Source: Pontibacter anaerobius
GTDB lineage: Bacteria > Bacteroidota > Bacteroidia > Cytophagales > Hymenobacteraceae
DNA: 64,000 nt
Direction of reading: 5' to 3'
NCBI RefSeq assembly: GCF_026241195.1
Contig: NZ_JAPFQO010000007.1
Coordinates: 186,001-250,000, forward strand
Of the stretch, positions 16,970-26,006 are shown piece by piece (the first letter of the stretch is position 1; every line of letters begins with the position of its first letter). The position numbers were made by a program, and so were the translations under genes. The notes beneath the pieces are model-generated. The model ran no database searches. It was not told the origin of the DNA and saw nothing but the letters and a program-made list of their open reading frames with translations.

Positions 16970-17602
16970 CTATACTTTAGTGACCTTAAGAGTGTCAATC
17001 TTATCACTTTCAGCAATAGCAGCGATATCTTCTAAGGATCCTATCTCTAAAAATAAGGGCTCAGACTCTTCTCTTCGTATAAAAAATCTGAACTCACTCT
17101 GATACGAATATTGAATTGGTTTCTTGAATACCGACCACTTTCCATGATATCTTTTTAAATCAATGTATTCTACAGGTGAGTAGACTAATTCATAACCTGC
17201 TCTCTTTGCAGCTTTGCCTACTCTACTAATGAATTCATTTATATCAAGTATTAATACGCATGCATCACCAAATTTTTTGCAAGCACTGTCTATTTTAATA
17301 TCACTTAAATCTTCTGTGGTTTTTAAGGCATACATTGAAAAAATGTTACCTTTAGGATTGTCATTCCATAACTGAAATCGACCTTTCTCGGCAACTCCTA
17401 GTTTGTTGTTTCCTAGATAAATCTTTATGTTGTTGATCTCCTTTTGTTCATACAAAGCTTCATGTTTATCTCCACGTAATTCTTCATCTTCAATGTGTCT
17501 AAACGCATTAAGATGATTCATAAACACGATCCCTTTCTTATAAAAGCTCTCCATGTGAGCCTTTTCTCCAAACTTTATTAAGGAGCAGATATCTACTTTC
17601 AT
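16970..17602 (-). CDS. Hypothetical protein, AT-rich orphan (210 aa)
   Basis: Unknown function. The protein starts MKVDICSLIKFGEKAHMESF and continues YKKGIVFMNHLNAFRHIEDE, then LRGDKHEAL. This 'FGxxxHMxxFYxxGxxxMNxxxxFRxxEDxExRGDxxE' order is one I have seen in scattered conserved hypothetical proteins, but I cannot name a characterised family. There is no signal peptide or membrane segment. The gene is markedly richer in A+T than its surroundings and uses AAA/ATA/TTT codons freely, which suggests horizontal acquisition. It has no obvious partner gene; fumC lies upstream on the same strand with its own terminator between them. Confidence 0.7.
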   Translation of the reverse strand: MKVDICSLIKFGEKAHMESFYKKGIVFMNHLNAFRHIEDEELRGDKHEALYEQKEINNIKIYLGNNKLGVAEKGRFQLWNDNPKGNIFSMYALKTTEDLSDIKIDSACKKFGDACVLILDINEFISRVGKAAKRAGYELVYSPVEYIDLKRYHGKWSVFKKPIQYSYQSEFRFFIRREESEPLFLEIGSLEDIAAIAESDKIDTLKVTKV

Positions 17603-17627
17603 GCAAAAGAATTTTCTATAAATATAC

Positions 17628-17656
17628 AAAAAGCAGCCCCAAACGGAGCTGCTTTT
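17628..17656 (-). terminator. Terminator of fumC
   Basis: On the minus strand, AAAAGCAGC and GCTGCTTTTT flank a ten-base loop about 50 bases past the fumC stop. Confidence 0.8.
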
Positions 17657-17704
17657 CCTTTATCTATCTAAGACGCAAAATATTGCGTCTCTACAAGTAT
17701 AATA

Positions 17705-19102
17705 TTACTTCTTCAGACTACCGATCATGTCCTCCGGCTTTACCCACTCGTCATACTGCTCGTTGGTAAGCAGGCCAAGGGCGATAGCTGCCTGGCGAAG
17801 CGTGGTGCCTTCTTTGTGGGCTTTCTTCGCGATTTTGGCGGCGTTGTCGTAACCGATGTGCGGGTTAAGGGCCGTTACCAGCATCAGCGAGTTCTCCAGG
17901 TTCTCCTTAATGCGGGCCGTGTTTGGCTCGATGCCCACAGCGCAATGCTTGTCGAACGAGTCGCAAGCGTCACCAATCAGCTGAGCACTCATCAGCAGGT
18001 TGTAGATCATCACCGGCTTAAACACGTTCAGCTCGAAATGGCCGTTCATGCCACCCACCGAGATCGCCACGTCGTTACCGATCACCTGGGCACACACCAT
18101 CGTCATGGCCTCTGCCTGCGTTGGGTTTACCTTGCCCGGCATGATAGAAGAACCCGGCTCGTTCTCAGGTATCAGGATCTCAGCGATACCGGAGCGTGGG
18201 CCAGAAGCCAGCAAACGGATATCGTTGGCAATCTTCATCAGGCTAACCGCCAGTTGCTTCAGCGCGCCGGAAGTCTCTACCATGGCATCGTGTGCGGCAA
18301 GCGCCTCAAACTTGTTCGGGGCCGTACGGAACTCGTGGCCGGCATACTTAGAGATCTTCTCCGCAACCAGCTCGGCGTAACCGGCCGGTGTGTTAAGGCC
18401 TGTACCTACGGCAGAACCGCCCAGCGCCAGGTCTTTCAGGTGATCCAGCGTGTTCTCCAGCGCCTTCATGCCGTACTCCAGCTGCTTCACGTAGCCGGAA
18501 AGCTCCTGGCCAAGTGTAAGCGGCGTAGCGTCCATCAGGTGCGTACGGCCGATTTTCACCACGTCCATGTAAGCTTCAGACTTCGCTTTCAGCGTGTCGT
18601 GCAGTTTTTTGATCATCGGCAGCGTATGCTCCACCACTTTCTTGTAAGCGGCAATGTGCATGGCTGTCGGGAAGGTATCGTTAGAAGACTGCGACTTGTT
18701 TACGTCGTCATTCGGGTGTACTTTCTTCTTCTCGTCGTTTAGCTCGCCGCCCAGCAGTACGTGCGCGCGGTTAGCCACCACCTCGTTTACGTTCATGTTA
18801 GACTGCGTGCCCGAGCCAGTCTGCCACACCACCAGCGGGAACTGGTCGTTCAGCTTGCCTTCCAAAATCTCGTCGCATACTTTAGAGATGATATCCGCCT
18901 TCTCCTGCGCCAGCACACCCAGCTCAGCATTGGCCTGCGCCGCCGATTTCTTAAGTATAGCGAAGGCCTTGATCACCTCCTGCGGCATCTGCTGCCCACC
19001 GATGGTGAAGTTTTGCTTTGAGCGCTGTGTCTGGGCGCCCCAGTATTTGTCTGCAGGCACCTCTACAGGGCCCATCGTGTCTTTCTCTACGCGAACTTGC
19101 AT
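17705..19102 (-). CDS. fumC: Fumarate hydratase, class II
   Basis: The iron-independent TCA-cycle enzyme converting fumarate and malate. The product is 465 residues, the normal length for FumC. It has the superfamily signature [16 protein letters not shown] (about residues 318-333), the substrate-site segments [13 protein letters not shown] and [15 protein letters not shown], and the catalytic His region in [18 protein letters not shown]. The start at 19102 ([16 protein letters not shown]) is preferred over an upstream in-frame ATG because the extra 14 residues are unlike the family. A Bacteroidota-type -7 box lies 40 bases upstream. mqo, acting on its product, is at 3.1 kb. Confidence 0.97.
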   Translation of the reverse strand: MQVRVEKDTMGPVEVPADKYWGAQTQRSKQNFTIGGQQMPQEVIKAFAILKKSAAQANAELGVLAQEKADIISKVCDEILEGKLNDQFPLVVWQTGSGTQSNMNVNEVVANRAHVLLGGELNDEKKKVHPNDDVNKSQSSNDTFPTAMHIAAYKKVVEHTLPMIKKLHDTLKAKSEAYMDVVKIGRTHLMDATPLTLGQELSGYVKQLEYGMKALENTLDHLKDLALGGSAVGTGLNTPAGYAELVAEKISKYAGHEFRTAPNKFEALAAHDAMVETSGALKQLAVSLMKIANDIRLLASGPRSGIAEILIPENEPGSSIMPGKVNPTQAEAMTMVCAQVIGNDVAISVGGMNGHFELNVFKPVMIYNLLMSAQLIGDACDSFDKHCAVGIEPNTARIKENLENSLMLVTALNPHIGYDNAAKIAKKAHKEGTTLRQAAIALGLLTNEQYDEWVKPEDMIGSLKK

Positions 19103-19141
19103 ATGGTTTATACTTAGGTTAAAAGGATTATCTGTACGAAG

Positions 19142-19173
19142 CAAAACTACAAAAAAATATACTTGAGTGCAGT
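19142..19173 (-). promoter_or_regulatory. Probable promoter of fumC
   Basis: On the minus strand, TAGTTTTG (19142-19149) matches the Bacteroidota -7 consensus TAnnTTTG. The expected -33 TTG is only approximated (CTG about 20 bases upstream). Confidence 0.4.
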
Positions 19174-19310
19174 GCTGGACTTATTTTGTTAAGAGGAGGA
19201 AGGTAGAAGTCAGGGATTAGCCGGATTCTTTCCGGGCTCCGCCGCCCCTGCTTCGCCTTGGCTTCTAAAAAGATCACCCGCACGAAAACAGGAGAAGGAG
19301 TTCAGCAGGC

Positions 19311-19520
19311 GATCGTCATCCCCCTTCCCCCTTCTTTGTTGAGGGGCCTTACCCCAAGGAGGACTTGGTATAAGTGCATTAGCAGGATCATCCAACCACC
19401 CCTAGCCCCTCAGAGTTGCGCTCGCTACCTTCGAACTCGCGTTCTCGGTAGTCCAAGGAGGGGAGTTTTCCAGCAGACGATTTCATCCCCCTGCCCCCTT
19501 CGAAGGGGGACTTGGTTCCA
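19311..19520. repeat. CCCCT/AGGGG intergenic repeat cluster
   Basis: Three related units (about 19311-19372, 19391-19468, 19478-19515) share C-rich left arms (CCCCTTCCCCCTT, CCCCTAGCCCCT) and G-rich right arms (AAGGAGG, AAGGAGGGGAG, GAAGGGGGAC). The middle unit carries an insert which, on the minus strand, folds as CTACC...GGTAG around GAAC-GCGA-GTTC, a GNRA-type tetraloop. A near-copy of that unit lies at 27961-28040. Confidence 0.7.
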
Positions 19521-19540
19521 GTTGCATAGCAAAGGCCATG

Positions 19541-19976
19541 GCTATCGAACTGATCCCAGTCTTTCCGTTGAGCGCCTTTGGAGTTTTTCCGGTGCCCGTG
19601 AGGGCATTGCGACGCAGGAGCAAAGGAAAAGGTCCCAGCGCGATGCAGGAAGACGAGCCCTCCCGGGCTGGAGGGAGCCAAAGCCAGAGATGCAACTGTA
19701 GGTTTGTAGGACTGAGGATCAGCAGTAGCTAATAAGGTTAGCTTGGTTCAAGCTAAAGGAAGCAGAGGCGATGGAAGTATAAAGTACGGATTGCGCGGAT
19801 TAGGAAATCCGCGGCTGAAAGGTTCCGGACAAGGATGTCCGGAACAGCGGAAGTATAAACTGGCAAGTATAAAAGTATAGCCAAAGTATAAAGTATGGCT
19901 TTTCAAGCCAGTTGAGTCAGAAACGCAACATCATGTAAAGACACAAGTGTAAATACTTGCGCCAGAAGGGGGATAA
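19541..19976 (+). repeat. Multi-hairpin dispersed element, copy A
   Basis: About 435 bases, repeated at 28366-28804. The 5' part is a well-conserved GC-rich block starting CTATCGAACTGATCCCAGTC and including AGCCCTCCCGGGCTGGAGGG. The 3' part is a row of short hairpins: GCGGATT-AAATCCGC (19794-19812), GTTCCGGACA-TGTCCGGAAC (19822-19845), TGGCTT-AAGCCA (19895-19910), GTTG-CAAC (19911-19929), CAAGT-ACTTG (19943-19958), ending GCGCCAGAAGGGG. Strand is arbitrary. No transposase gene or target-site duplication is visible. Confidence 0.85.
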
Positions 19977-20026
19977 GATTCTGTTAAGAAACTTGGTAGA
20001 AGGGAGATTATGCATATCCCACAAGG

Positions 20027-20062
20027 CTACCTAGATCCTTTCAGGATGACAAAAAGAGGAGA
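20027..20062. repeat. Short shared intergenic word (GATCCTTTCAGGATGAC)
   Basis: CTACCTAGATCCTTTCAGGATGACAAAAAG here is matched by CTACCAAGATCCTTTCAGGATGACAAAAT at 36030-36059. The core ATCCT-TTC-AGGAT is a small hairpin. Confidence 0.6.
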
Positions 20063-20077
20063 ATGAAACAACCCTAC

Positions 20078-20794
20078 TTACCGTATAACCCGGTGCCCGG
20101 AGCGCTCTGCCAGCAGTGCGATCATCTCCAGTTGCACAGGCTTCAGATAGGTTGTGTTCAGGTTTGTTTGGTCGCTGAAGGATATGAGGTACTCCCCCTC
20201 GGCCCCGAGGTAGTGTATACTTTCGATCTCCTGCATAGTATAGGTGCGTTGCTCTTGCAGCAGGTTTGATACCTCGATCTTGTTTTCGTCTATGGCCACA
20301 TGCCACTGCATAGCATACCAGGCAATAACCGCTGAAACCAACAGCATAACTAGCAGCAGGATATTGTAAATACGGTTAGAGTTCTGGCCCTCCACGCGGA
20401 GCATGTAATTTTTGTACAACTCGTACTCGTTGCCCAGCAGCGCGCTTTGCACCAGGCGCAGCGGCACTATCGCTAAAGTTAGCCCCAGCAGCAGGCCTGG
20501 CGCAAAAAGCGCCCTGAAGTTAGGCGTGAGCACGTGCAGGTGTTCCTGAGAGGCATGTATAATGCTGGAGATCATGGCCAGCACACCGGCGCTGAATACC
20601 GACAGGATCGTGGCAAAAAAGAAATAGGCTATGGTCAGTTTCAGTTCCTGCTTCTGCATGTACTTCACCTCGTCGGCGGGCATCGGGGCTACCTGGCCTG
20701 CTGGCGAAAGGCGGCGCAGTGCGTATCGGACAACAGGCAACAGCACGGCTACGGCAAAGAAGGCGATCAGCAGGCTTTTCAGTATCTCAAGCAT
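20078..20794 (-). CDS. Hypothetical four-helix membrane protein
   Basis: I do not recognise a named family. The 238-residue protein has four predicted membrane helices (about residues 4-26, 53-80, 94-116, 141-166), followed by a soluble C-terminal domain (VAIDENKIEVSNLLQEQ, YTMQEIESIHYLGAEGEYLI) whose strand pattern recalls bacterial PH-like (bPH2) domains, where a membrane-bound hairpin precedes a PH fold. It probably shares a transcript with the Mpo1-like gene, which ends 24 bases away on the same strand; both are membrane proteins. The function is unknown. Confidence 0.65.
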   Translation of the reverse strand: MLEILKSLLIAFFAVAVLLPVVRYALRRLSPAGQVAPMPADEVKYMQKQELKLTIAYFFFATILSVFSAGVLAMISSIIHASQEHLHVLTPNFRALFAPGLLLGLTLAIVPLRLVQSALLGNEYELYKNYMLRVEGQNSNRIYNILLLVMLLVSAVIAWYAMQWHVAIDENKIEVSNLLQEQRTYTMQEIESIHYLGAEGEYLISFSDQTNLNTTYLKPVQLEMIALLAERSGHRVIR

Positions 20795-20818
20795 AGGGTA
20801 AGCAATTAGGCCGTAAAG

Positions 20819-21301
20819 TTAATACGGTATCCCCAATTTCCGATAGATAAAACCTAGTAACCAGGCCGGCCCGATGAGCAGGAACTGCAGGTCCTTCAGA
20901 AAAGACGGCTTTTTGCCCTCTACCTTATGGCCGTAAAACTGCCCTATCCAGGCTGCTACAAAAATAACCAGGCAAACCAACCACAGCGGTGCCTCTAAAG
21001 CCGCATCTACTACCTGCACAGCCCACAATACCACTGCGCACACCAGCGCCATCCCCAAAAACATGGTAACCGACAGCCGCAGGTAAAACAGCAGCCCCAG
21101 CAGCACCACCACTGTGCCGAAATGCACGTATGGCTGCACCTGCGCCAAAAATGGCTCCTTTAGGGCTGCGCTCGGTATACTTGCCAGCAACCCGATAATA
21201 CTGAAAAAGATAAGTGGCACGCAAACCCAGTGGATGAGCTTGTTCGTGGGGTTTTGGTGGCTCTCGCCGTAGGCGTCAAACCATTGCTGCATTGTTCTCA
21301 T
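20819..21301 (-). CDS. Mpo1-like (DUF962) membrane protein
   Basis: A 160-residue polytopic membrane protein of the DUF962 / Mpo1 family. The N-terminal signature WFDAYGESHQNPTNKLIHWV with its conserved histidines, and the C-terminal WIGQFYGHKVEGKKPSFLKD, are diagnostic. Yeast Mpo1 is an iron-dependent dioxygenase in the alpha-oxidation of 2-hydroxy fatty acids; the bacterial members are presumed to act on fatty acids too. The start at 21301 (MRTMQQWFDAYGE) removes a 13-residue extension. The adjacent membrane gene is downstream on the same strand. Confidence 0.85.
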   Translation of the reverse strand: MRTMQQWFDAYGESHQNPTNKLIHWVCVPLIFFSIIGLLASIPSAALKEPFLAQVQPYVHFGTVVVLLGLLFYLRLSVTMFLGMALVCAVVLWAVQVVDAALEAPLWLVCLVIFVAAWIGQFYGHKVEGKKPSFLKDLQFLLIGPAWLLGFIYRKLGIPY

Positions 21302-21635
21302 GGTGCTGTGGCTATTGTTCAGAATTATCAAAACAGGCATCAGGCAAGTATGCTTTCTGCAAATTTTGTATTATATGGATAGTGTGGGCCAGTCCTTTCC
21401 CTTCTTGCTCCGGTGCTTGAGTAATATACTATGAAAGCTATAATTTTGCAGCCATAATTGCAAGAGGACCACTTCTATCAGCCAAAATGGTAGATTGTCT
21501 TTTTCCGGGGGCTATTGAACTTTTTGTGTTGGTAGATGGCTTTGTTTTTTATACATTTGAAGAAGAACGTACTATGATGGGCAGGTTTTGGGGTGATTCC
21601 CCTGCCAGCCGCCTCCCGTTATTAAATCATAACTC
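21302..21635. other. Divergent intergenic region, Mpo1-like gene / histidine kinase
   Basis: Holds a candidate promoter for the kinase (21417-21448), giving a leader of about 180 bases. Near its end GGCAGG-TTTT-GGGG-TGATT-CCCC-TGCC (about 21581-21606) can form a hairpin. No gene is seen. Confidence 0.5.
21417..21448 (+). promoter_or_regulatory. Probable promoter of the histidine kinase gene
   Basis: TTG (21417-21419), 21 bases, then TAATTTTG (21441-21448): a match to the Bacteroidota -33/-7 pattern. It lies about 190 bases before the start codon, implying a long leader. Confidence 0.5.
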
Positions 21636-24554
21636 ATGAAACTTGCCAAGCTGGCTTCTTTTGTAAGAGATTATTTTATAGCAATATTCTCTTTCCTGCT
21701 CATCTTCCTGCTTACCCTCTTTATATATTCAGAAACTAAAAAGAAAGCGGAGGAGAGAAGCGCAAAATTGTTCTCTATACGCACTGAACAGGTGACAGAG
21801 GCCATAGATAAGCGCATGCGCGACTATATCCAGATTCTGGTTGGAGGTAAGGCCATGTTCATCTCCTCCGATACCATAACCCGCAAAGACTGGAACAACT
21901 ACTATAAAACTCTGAAGCTGGAGGAGAGCTACCCTGGCCTGCAGGGCTTTGGCTACACGCATGTGGTAAGGCCGGAGGAAGTAGAGCAGCATGTGGCGCA
22001 GATACGCCGCGAAGGGTTTAAAAACTACACCATTACGCCCAAAGGCAAACGAGATTTCTACACCGCCATTATTTACCTGGAGCCTTTTACGGACCGCAAC
22101 CTGCGCGCCTTCGGGTACGACATGTTCAGTGAGCCTGTGCGCCAGTCGGCTATGCGTATTGCCCGCGATACCAGGCAAGCCACCCTGTCGGGCAAGGTGC
22201 GGCTGGTGCAGGAGACGGGTAAGGATGAGCAGGCCGGTTTCCTGATTTACCTGCCTGTTTATAAGAATAATGCCGAGCCCGAGTCTATACAGGAGCGGCA
22301 GCGGCTCATCAAGGGTTTCGTTTATAGTCCTTTTCGGGCTAAGGATTTGATGACATCCGTACTCACAGATGACTTTACGGATATAGACATAGAAGTATAC
22401 GATGGCACTGAGCCCTCGGAAGCTAGCCTGCTCTTCAGCACCAACACTAAGCCCTTGTTTGGCAACAACAACAGGGAATACAGCGACTTGAGCACCATCA
22501 CCATCGGCAACCATACCTGGCGCCTTTATATATCCGCTAAAGAGGATTTTGGCAAATCAGCCGACTCTGAGCTGCCTTATTTCATCCTGATGGGCGGCTT
22601 TATCATAAGCTTGCTCATGTTCTTTATCATCTGGTCGCTTTCTAACACGCGCCGCTCCAACAGCCTGAAGCAGACCATTACCGATAATGCCACGGCAGCC
22701 CTCTTCATCATCGACTCCAGGGGCCGCTGCACTTTTATGAACCCGGCAGCCGAGAAAATGACCGGCTACACGTTTGAGGAGGTGCGGAAGAAGTCGTTGC
22801 ACGATATAGTGCATTACAAGCACCTGGATGGAGCCCCCTTTCCGGCTGCTGAGTGCCCGATGTATAATGCTCTTTCCACCACTGAGCCACTGCGTGATTA
22901 TGAGAGCGTGTTTGTCCGCAAAGACGGCAGCTTCTTTAACGTTTCCTGCTCCGTACAACCTATGCTGGAGAGCGGCAGCGAGGGCTACGCCATAATTGAG
23001 GTGCGCGATATTACCGACGAGTTGCAGGCCCAGCAGGCTATTATTGAGAGCGAGGCCCGCTTCCGAACCATGGCCGATAACGCCCCGGTAATGATCAAAA
23101 TCATGGACGATGCCACCAATTTCATGTATGTGAACAAGCAGTGGCTCGACTTTACGGGCTTCAGCTTCGAAGACACCATCAACATGAGTTGGAAGAAAGT
23201 GGTGCATCCGGATGATTTAGAGCGAAAAGACAAAGTAACGAAGCAGGCCGTCAAAGACCACAGCGCTTTCAGGATAGAGTTCAGGATGCGCCGCTATGAT
23301 GGGGAGTACCGTTGGGTGGTGGCCAGCAACACGCCGCGCTTCGGCCCTAACGACGAGTTTCAGGGTTTTATCGGATCAGTGATTGATATTACCGAGATAA
23401 AGGATGCGGAGCGCAAGGTGAAGCAAAACGCCGAGCTGCTGCAAAAGCTGTTCCTGGAGGTGCCTGCGGTGGTAGGGCTGGTACGCTACCCGGATTACCA
23501 GTACGTGCTGGCAAACCCGGAGTACCGCAAACTGTACGGCAACCGCCCGTTGGTAGGCAAAACTATTTACGAGGCACACACCGGTGAAGAAGGCCGCGGC
23601 TTCTTCGATCGCCTAGAGCAGGTTTTCAAGACAGGCGTTCCGTTTGTCGGGAATGAGGTGCCAACGGCTATTGACCAGAAGAACAACGGCGAACTGGTGT
23701 ACGGGTACTTCAACCTGGTGTATCAGCCACTGATAGATGCAAATGGTAAAATAGAGGCGGTGCTGGTGTTTGCCGTGGAGGTGACGGAGCTGGTAAATGC
23801 ACGGAAAGCGCTGTTGCTCACCAACGAGGAGCTGAGCAGCAAGAACAACGAACTGCAGCGTATCAACAACGACCTGGATAGCTTTGTGTACACCGCCTCC
23901 CACGACCTGAAATCGCCGATAGCCAACATGGAGGGCCTTGCCACGCTCCTGCGCGACATCCTGCAGGGCAAGCTGGAGGAAGAGGACATGGAAGTGCTGG
24001 ACATGCTGCAGAACTCCATCAACAAGCTCAAGGGCACTATTGCCGACCTTACCGAGATTACCAAAGTGCAGAAGGAGCTGCAGTCGTCGATGGAGCCGCT
24101 CCATTTCGGGGACATGCTGCAGGATATCACCGCAGACCTGGAGGCTACCGTGCAGGAGACCGGGGCCGTACTGAATACCGACATTCAGGTAGAAAATATA
24201 AACTATGCCCGTAAAAACCTGCGCAGCATCATATACAACCTGGTGAGTAATGCCATCAAGTATAAATCGCCGGAGCGCAGCCCTGAAATAAGTATCAAAA
24301 CCTATGAGGAGGGGGAGTATGTGGTACTGGAGGTGCAGGACAACGGCCTCGGCATTAAGAAAGAGCAGCAGCACAAGCTATTCACCATGTTCAAGCGCCT
24401 GCACACGCACGTGGAGGGCACGGGTATCGGCCTGTACATTGTAAAGCGCATTATCGAGAACAACGGCGGCAAAATTGAGGTGAGCAGCGAGCTGGGCAAA
24501 GGCACCACTTTTAAAGTATACTTTAAGCAGGTGTCTGTTGTGCAGGAGGTGTAG
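21636..24554 (+). CDS. CHASE-PAS sensor histidine kinase
   Basis: A 972-residue membrane sensor kinase. A first membrane helix (about 11-31) is followed by an extracytoplasmic CHASE domain (about 40-300, with PGLQGFGYTHVV and YDMFSEPVRQSAMRIARDT) and a second helix (about 312-334). Three PAS-type modules follow (about 345-465, 470-595, 600-725), the first two showing NPAAEKMTGYTFEEV and FMYVNKQWLDFTGF. The HisKA H-box is FVYTASHDLKSPI (phospho-acceptor His756). The HATPase_c domain has IYNLVSNAIKY, VQDNGLGIKK, LFTMFKRLH and GTGIGLYIVKRI. No receiver domain or adjacent response regulator is present, so it is an orphan kinase. CHASE suggests a small extracellular ligand, which cannot be named. 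Confidence 0.93.
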   Translation: MKLAKLASFVRDYFIAIFSFLLIFLLTLFIYSETKKKAEERSAKLFSIRTEQVTEAIDKRMRDYIQILVGGKAMFISSDTITRKDWNNYYKTLKLEESYPGLQGFGYTHVVRPEEVEQHVAQIRREGFKNYTITPKGKRDFYTAIIYLEPFTDRNLRAFGYDMFSEPVRQSAMRIARDTRQATLSGKVRLVQETGKDEQAGFLIYLPVYKNNAEPESIQERQRLIKGFVYSPFRAKDLMTSVLTDDFTDIDIEVYDGTEPSEASLLFSTNTKPLFGNNNREYSDLSTITIGNHTWRLYISAKEDFGKSADSELPYFILMGGFIISLLMFFIIWSLSNTRRSNSLKQTITDNATAALFIIDSRGRCTFMNPAAEKMTGYTFEEVRKKSLHDIVHYKHLDGAPFPAAECPMYNALSTTEPLRDYESVFVRKDGSFFNVSCSVQPMLESGSEGYAIIEVRDITDELQAQQAIIESEARFRTMADNAPVMIKIMDDATNFMYVNKQWLDFTGFSFEDTINMSWKKVVHPDDLERKDKVTKQAVKDHSAFRIEFRMRRYDGEYRWVVASNTPRFGPNDEFQGFIGSVIDITEIKDAERKVKQNAELLQKLFLEVPAVVGLVRYPDYQYVLANPEYRKLYGNRPLVGKTIYEAHTGEEGRGFFDRLEQVFKTGVPFVGNEVPTAIDQKNNGELVYGYFNLVYQPLIDANGKIEAVLVFAVEVTELVNARKALLLTNEELSSKNNELQRINNDLDSFVYTASHDLKSPIANMEGLATLLRDILQGKLEEEDMEVLDMLQNSINKLKGTIADLTEITKVQKELQSSMEPLHFGDMLQDITADLEATVQETGAVLNTDIQVENINYARKNLRSIIYNLVSNAIKYKSPERSPEISIKTYEEGEYVVLEVQDNGLGIKKEQQHKLFTMFKRLHTHVEGTGIGLYIVKRIIENNGGKIEVSSELGKGTTFKVYFKQVSVVQEV

Positions 24555-24626
24555 CTTGAGGTTTGTAATTAATCTATCCAGCTACCTATTCGCTCATTAC
24601 ACATTCACACATTCTGAATTGACTAA

Positions 24627-26006
24627 ATGGCTAAGATAAAAACATCATACTTCTGCCAGAACTGCGGTGCCCAGTCGGCCAAATGGATTGGCAAGTGCCC
24701 TGCCTGCGGCGAGTGGAATACTTACGTAGAGGAGGTGGTACAGCGCGAGGAGGTAACCCCGACCACCGCCTGGAAAGTTGGCAGCAGCACGGCGCAGGTG
24801 GCCAACAAACCCAAGCCCATTGCCGACATCAGGTATCAGGAGCAGCAGCGCGTAGTTACGCAGGACCAGGAACTGAACCGTGTGCTGGGAGGCGGCATTG
24901 TGCCGGGCTCCATGGTGCTGATAGGTGGTGAGCCGGGCATAGGTAAAAGTACGCTGATGCTGCAGATTGCCCTTAGCCTGCAGGGGCTGAAAGTGCTGTA
25001 CGTGAGTGGCGAGGAGAGTGAGCAGCAGATAAAAATGCGCGCCGAGCGCCTCATGGCTCAAGCCTCCGACTGCTTTATACTTACAGAAACCGGCACGCAG
25101 AATATCTTCAAGCAAATAGAGCTGGTGCGGCCGCAGGTGCTCATCATCGACTCCATCCAAACCCTCCACTCCTCTTTTATTGAGGCTGGGGCGGGCAGTG
25201 TGAGTCAGGTGCGCGAGTGTACTGCCGAGCTGCTGAAGTTTGCCAAGGAGAGCGGCACGCCTGTTTTCCTGATCGGCCATATTACCAAAGAAGGCAACTT
25301 GGCCGGACCCAAAATCCTGGAGCACATGGTAGATACGGTGCTGCAGTTCGAGGGCGACCGCCACATGACGTACCGCATCCTGCGCACCACTAAAAACCGC
25401 TTTGGCTCTACTTCTGAGCTGGGTATATACGAGATGATGGGCTCAGGCCTGCGCGAGGTGAGCAACCCGTCGGAGATACTGATCTCGCAGCGCGAGGATG
25501 CTTTTAGCGGCATAAGTATAGGGGCCACGCTGGAGGGCAACCGCCCCTTGCTGATTGAGGTGCAGAGCCTGGTGAGCCCGGCTACGTATGGCACCCCGCA
25601 GCGCACCAGCACCGGTTTCGATGCCAAGCGCCTGAACATGCTGCTGGCCGTGTTGGAGAAGCGCGGCGGCTACCGCTTGGGTGCCCAGGACGTGTTTCTG
25701 AATATTGCCGGTGGCCTGAAGGTAGAAGACCCTGCCCTGGACCTGGCCGTATGCGCTTCCATCCTGTCGTCTTTCGAGGACATGCCCATCTCTAACACCG
25801 CCTGCTTTGCCGCCGAAGTTGGCCTGGGAGGAGAGGTGCGCGCCGTAAACCGCGTGGAGAACCGCATAACAGAGGCTGAAAAGCTAGGGTTTACCGACAT
25901 CTATATCTCAAAGTATAACAAGAAAGGCGTTGACCTAAGTAAATTTTCCATCAATATACACGCTTACGGTCGTCTGGAGGAGGTTTTCGCCAGTTTGTTT
26001 GGGTAA
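24627..26006 (+). CDS. radA: DNA repair protein RadA
   Basis: The bacterial RadA/Sms recombination ATPase, which drives branch migration during recombinational repair. The 459-residue product has the N-terminal zinc finger CQNC...CPAC (Cys10-Cys27), a RecA-like core with Walker A GGEPGIGKST (about residue 99), the RadA-specific KNRFG motif (about residue 253), and the C-terminal Lon-protease-like domain starting around FSGISIGATLEGNRPLLIEVQ. The length is normal. It starts at the ATG at 24627, preceded by a low-complexity CATTCACACATTC leader. In competent bacteria RadA also acts on incoming single-stranded DNA. Confidence 0.97.
   Translation: MAKIKTSYFCQNCGAQSAKWIGKCPACGEWNTYVEEVVQREEVTPTTAWKVGSSTAQVANKPKPIADIRYQEQQRVVTQDQELNRVLGGGIVPGSMVLIGGEPGIGKSTLMLQIALSLQGLKVLYVSGEESEQQIKMRAERLMAQASDCFILTETGTQNIFKQIELVRPQVLIIDSIQTLHSSFIEAGAGSVSQVRECTAELLKFAKESGTPVFLIGHITKEGNLAGPKILEHMVDTVLQFEGDRHMTYRILRTTKNRFGSTSELGIYEMMGSGLREVSNPSEILISQREDAFSGISIGATLEGNRPLLIEVQSLVSPATYGTPQRTSTGFDAKRLNMLLAVLEKRGGYRLGAQDVFLNIAGGLKVEDPALDLAVCASILSSFEDMPISNTACFAAEVGLGGEVRAVNRVENRITEAEKLGFTDIYISKYNKKGVDLSKFSINIHAYGRLEEVFASLFG

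Larger units (their letters stand above)
19150..20077. other. Gene-free repeat block (about 930 bases)
   Basis: No credible gene. All open frames here are translations of repeats. In order it contains CCCCT/AGGGG-type repeat units (19311-19520), the multi-hairpin element copy A (19541-19976), and a short word shared with 36.0 kb (20027-20062). Confidence 0.75.

Noticed and set aside
17816-18742. 308-codon plus-strand frame
   Set aside because: Antisense to fumC, whose motifs are unambiguous.
19258-19732. Several 60-150 codon frames on both strands
   Set aside because: They are translations of repeat DNA; the copy at 28.4 kb shows length changes and substitutions that do not look like coding constraint.
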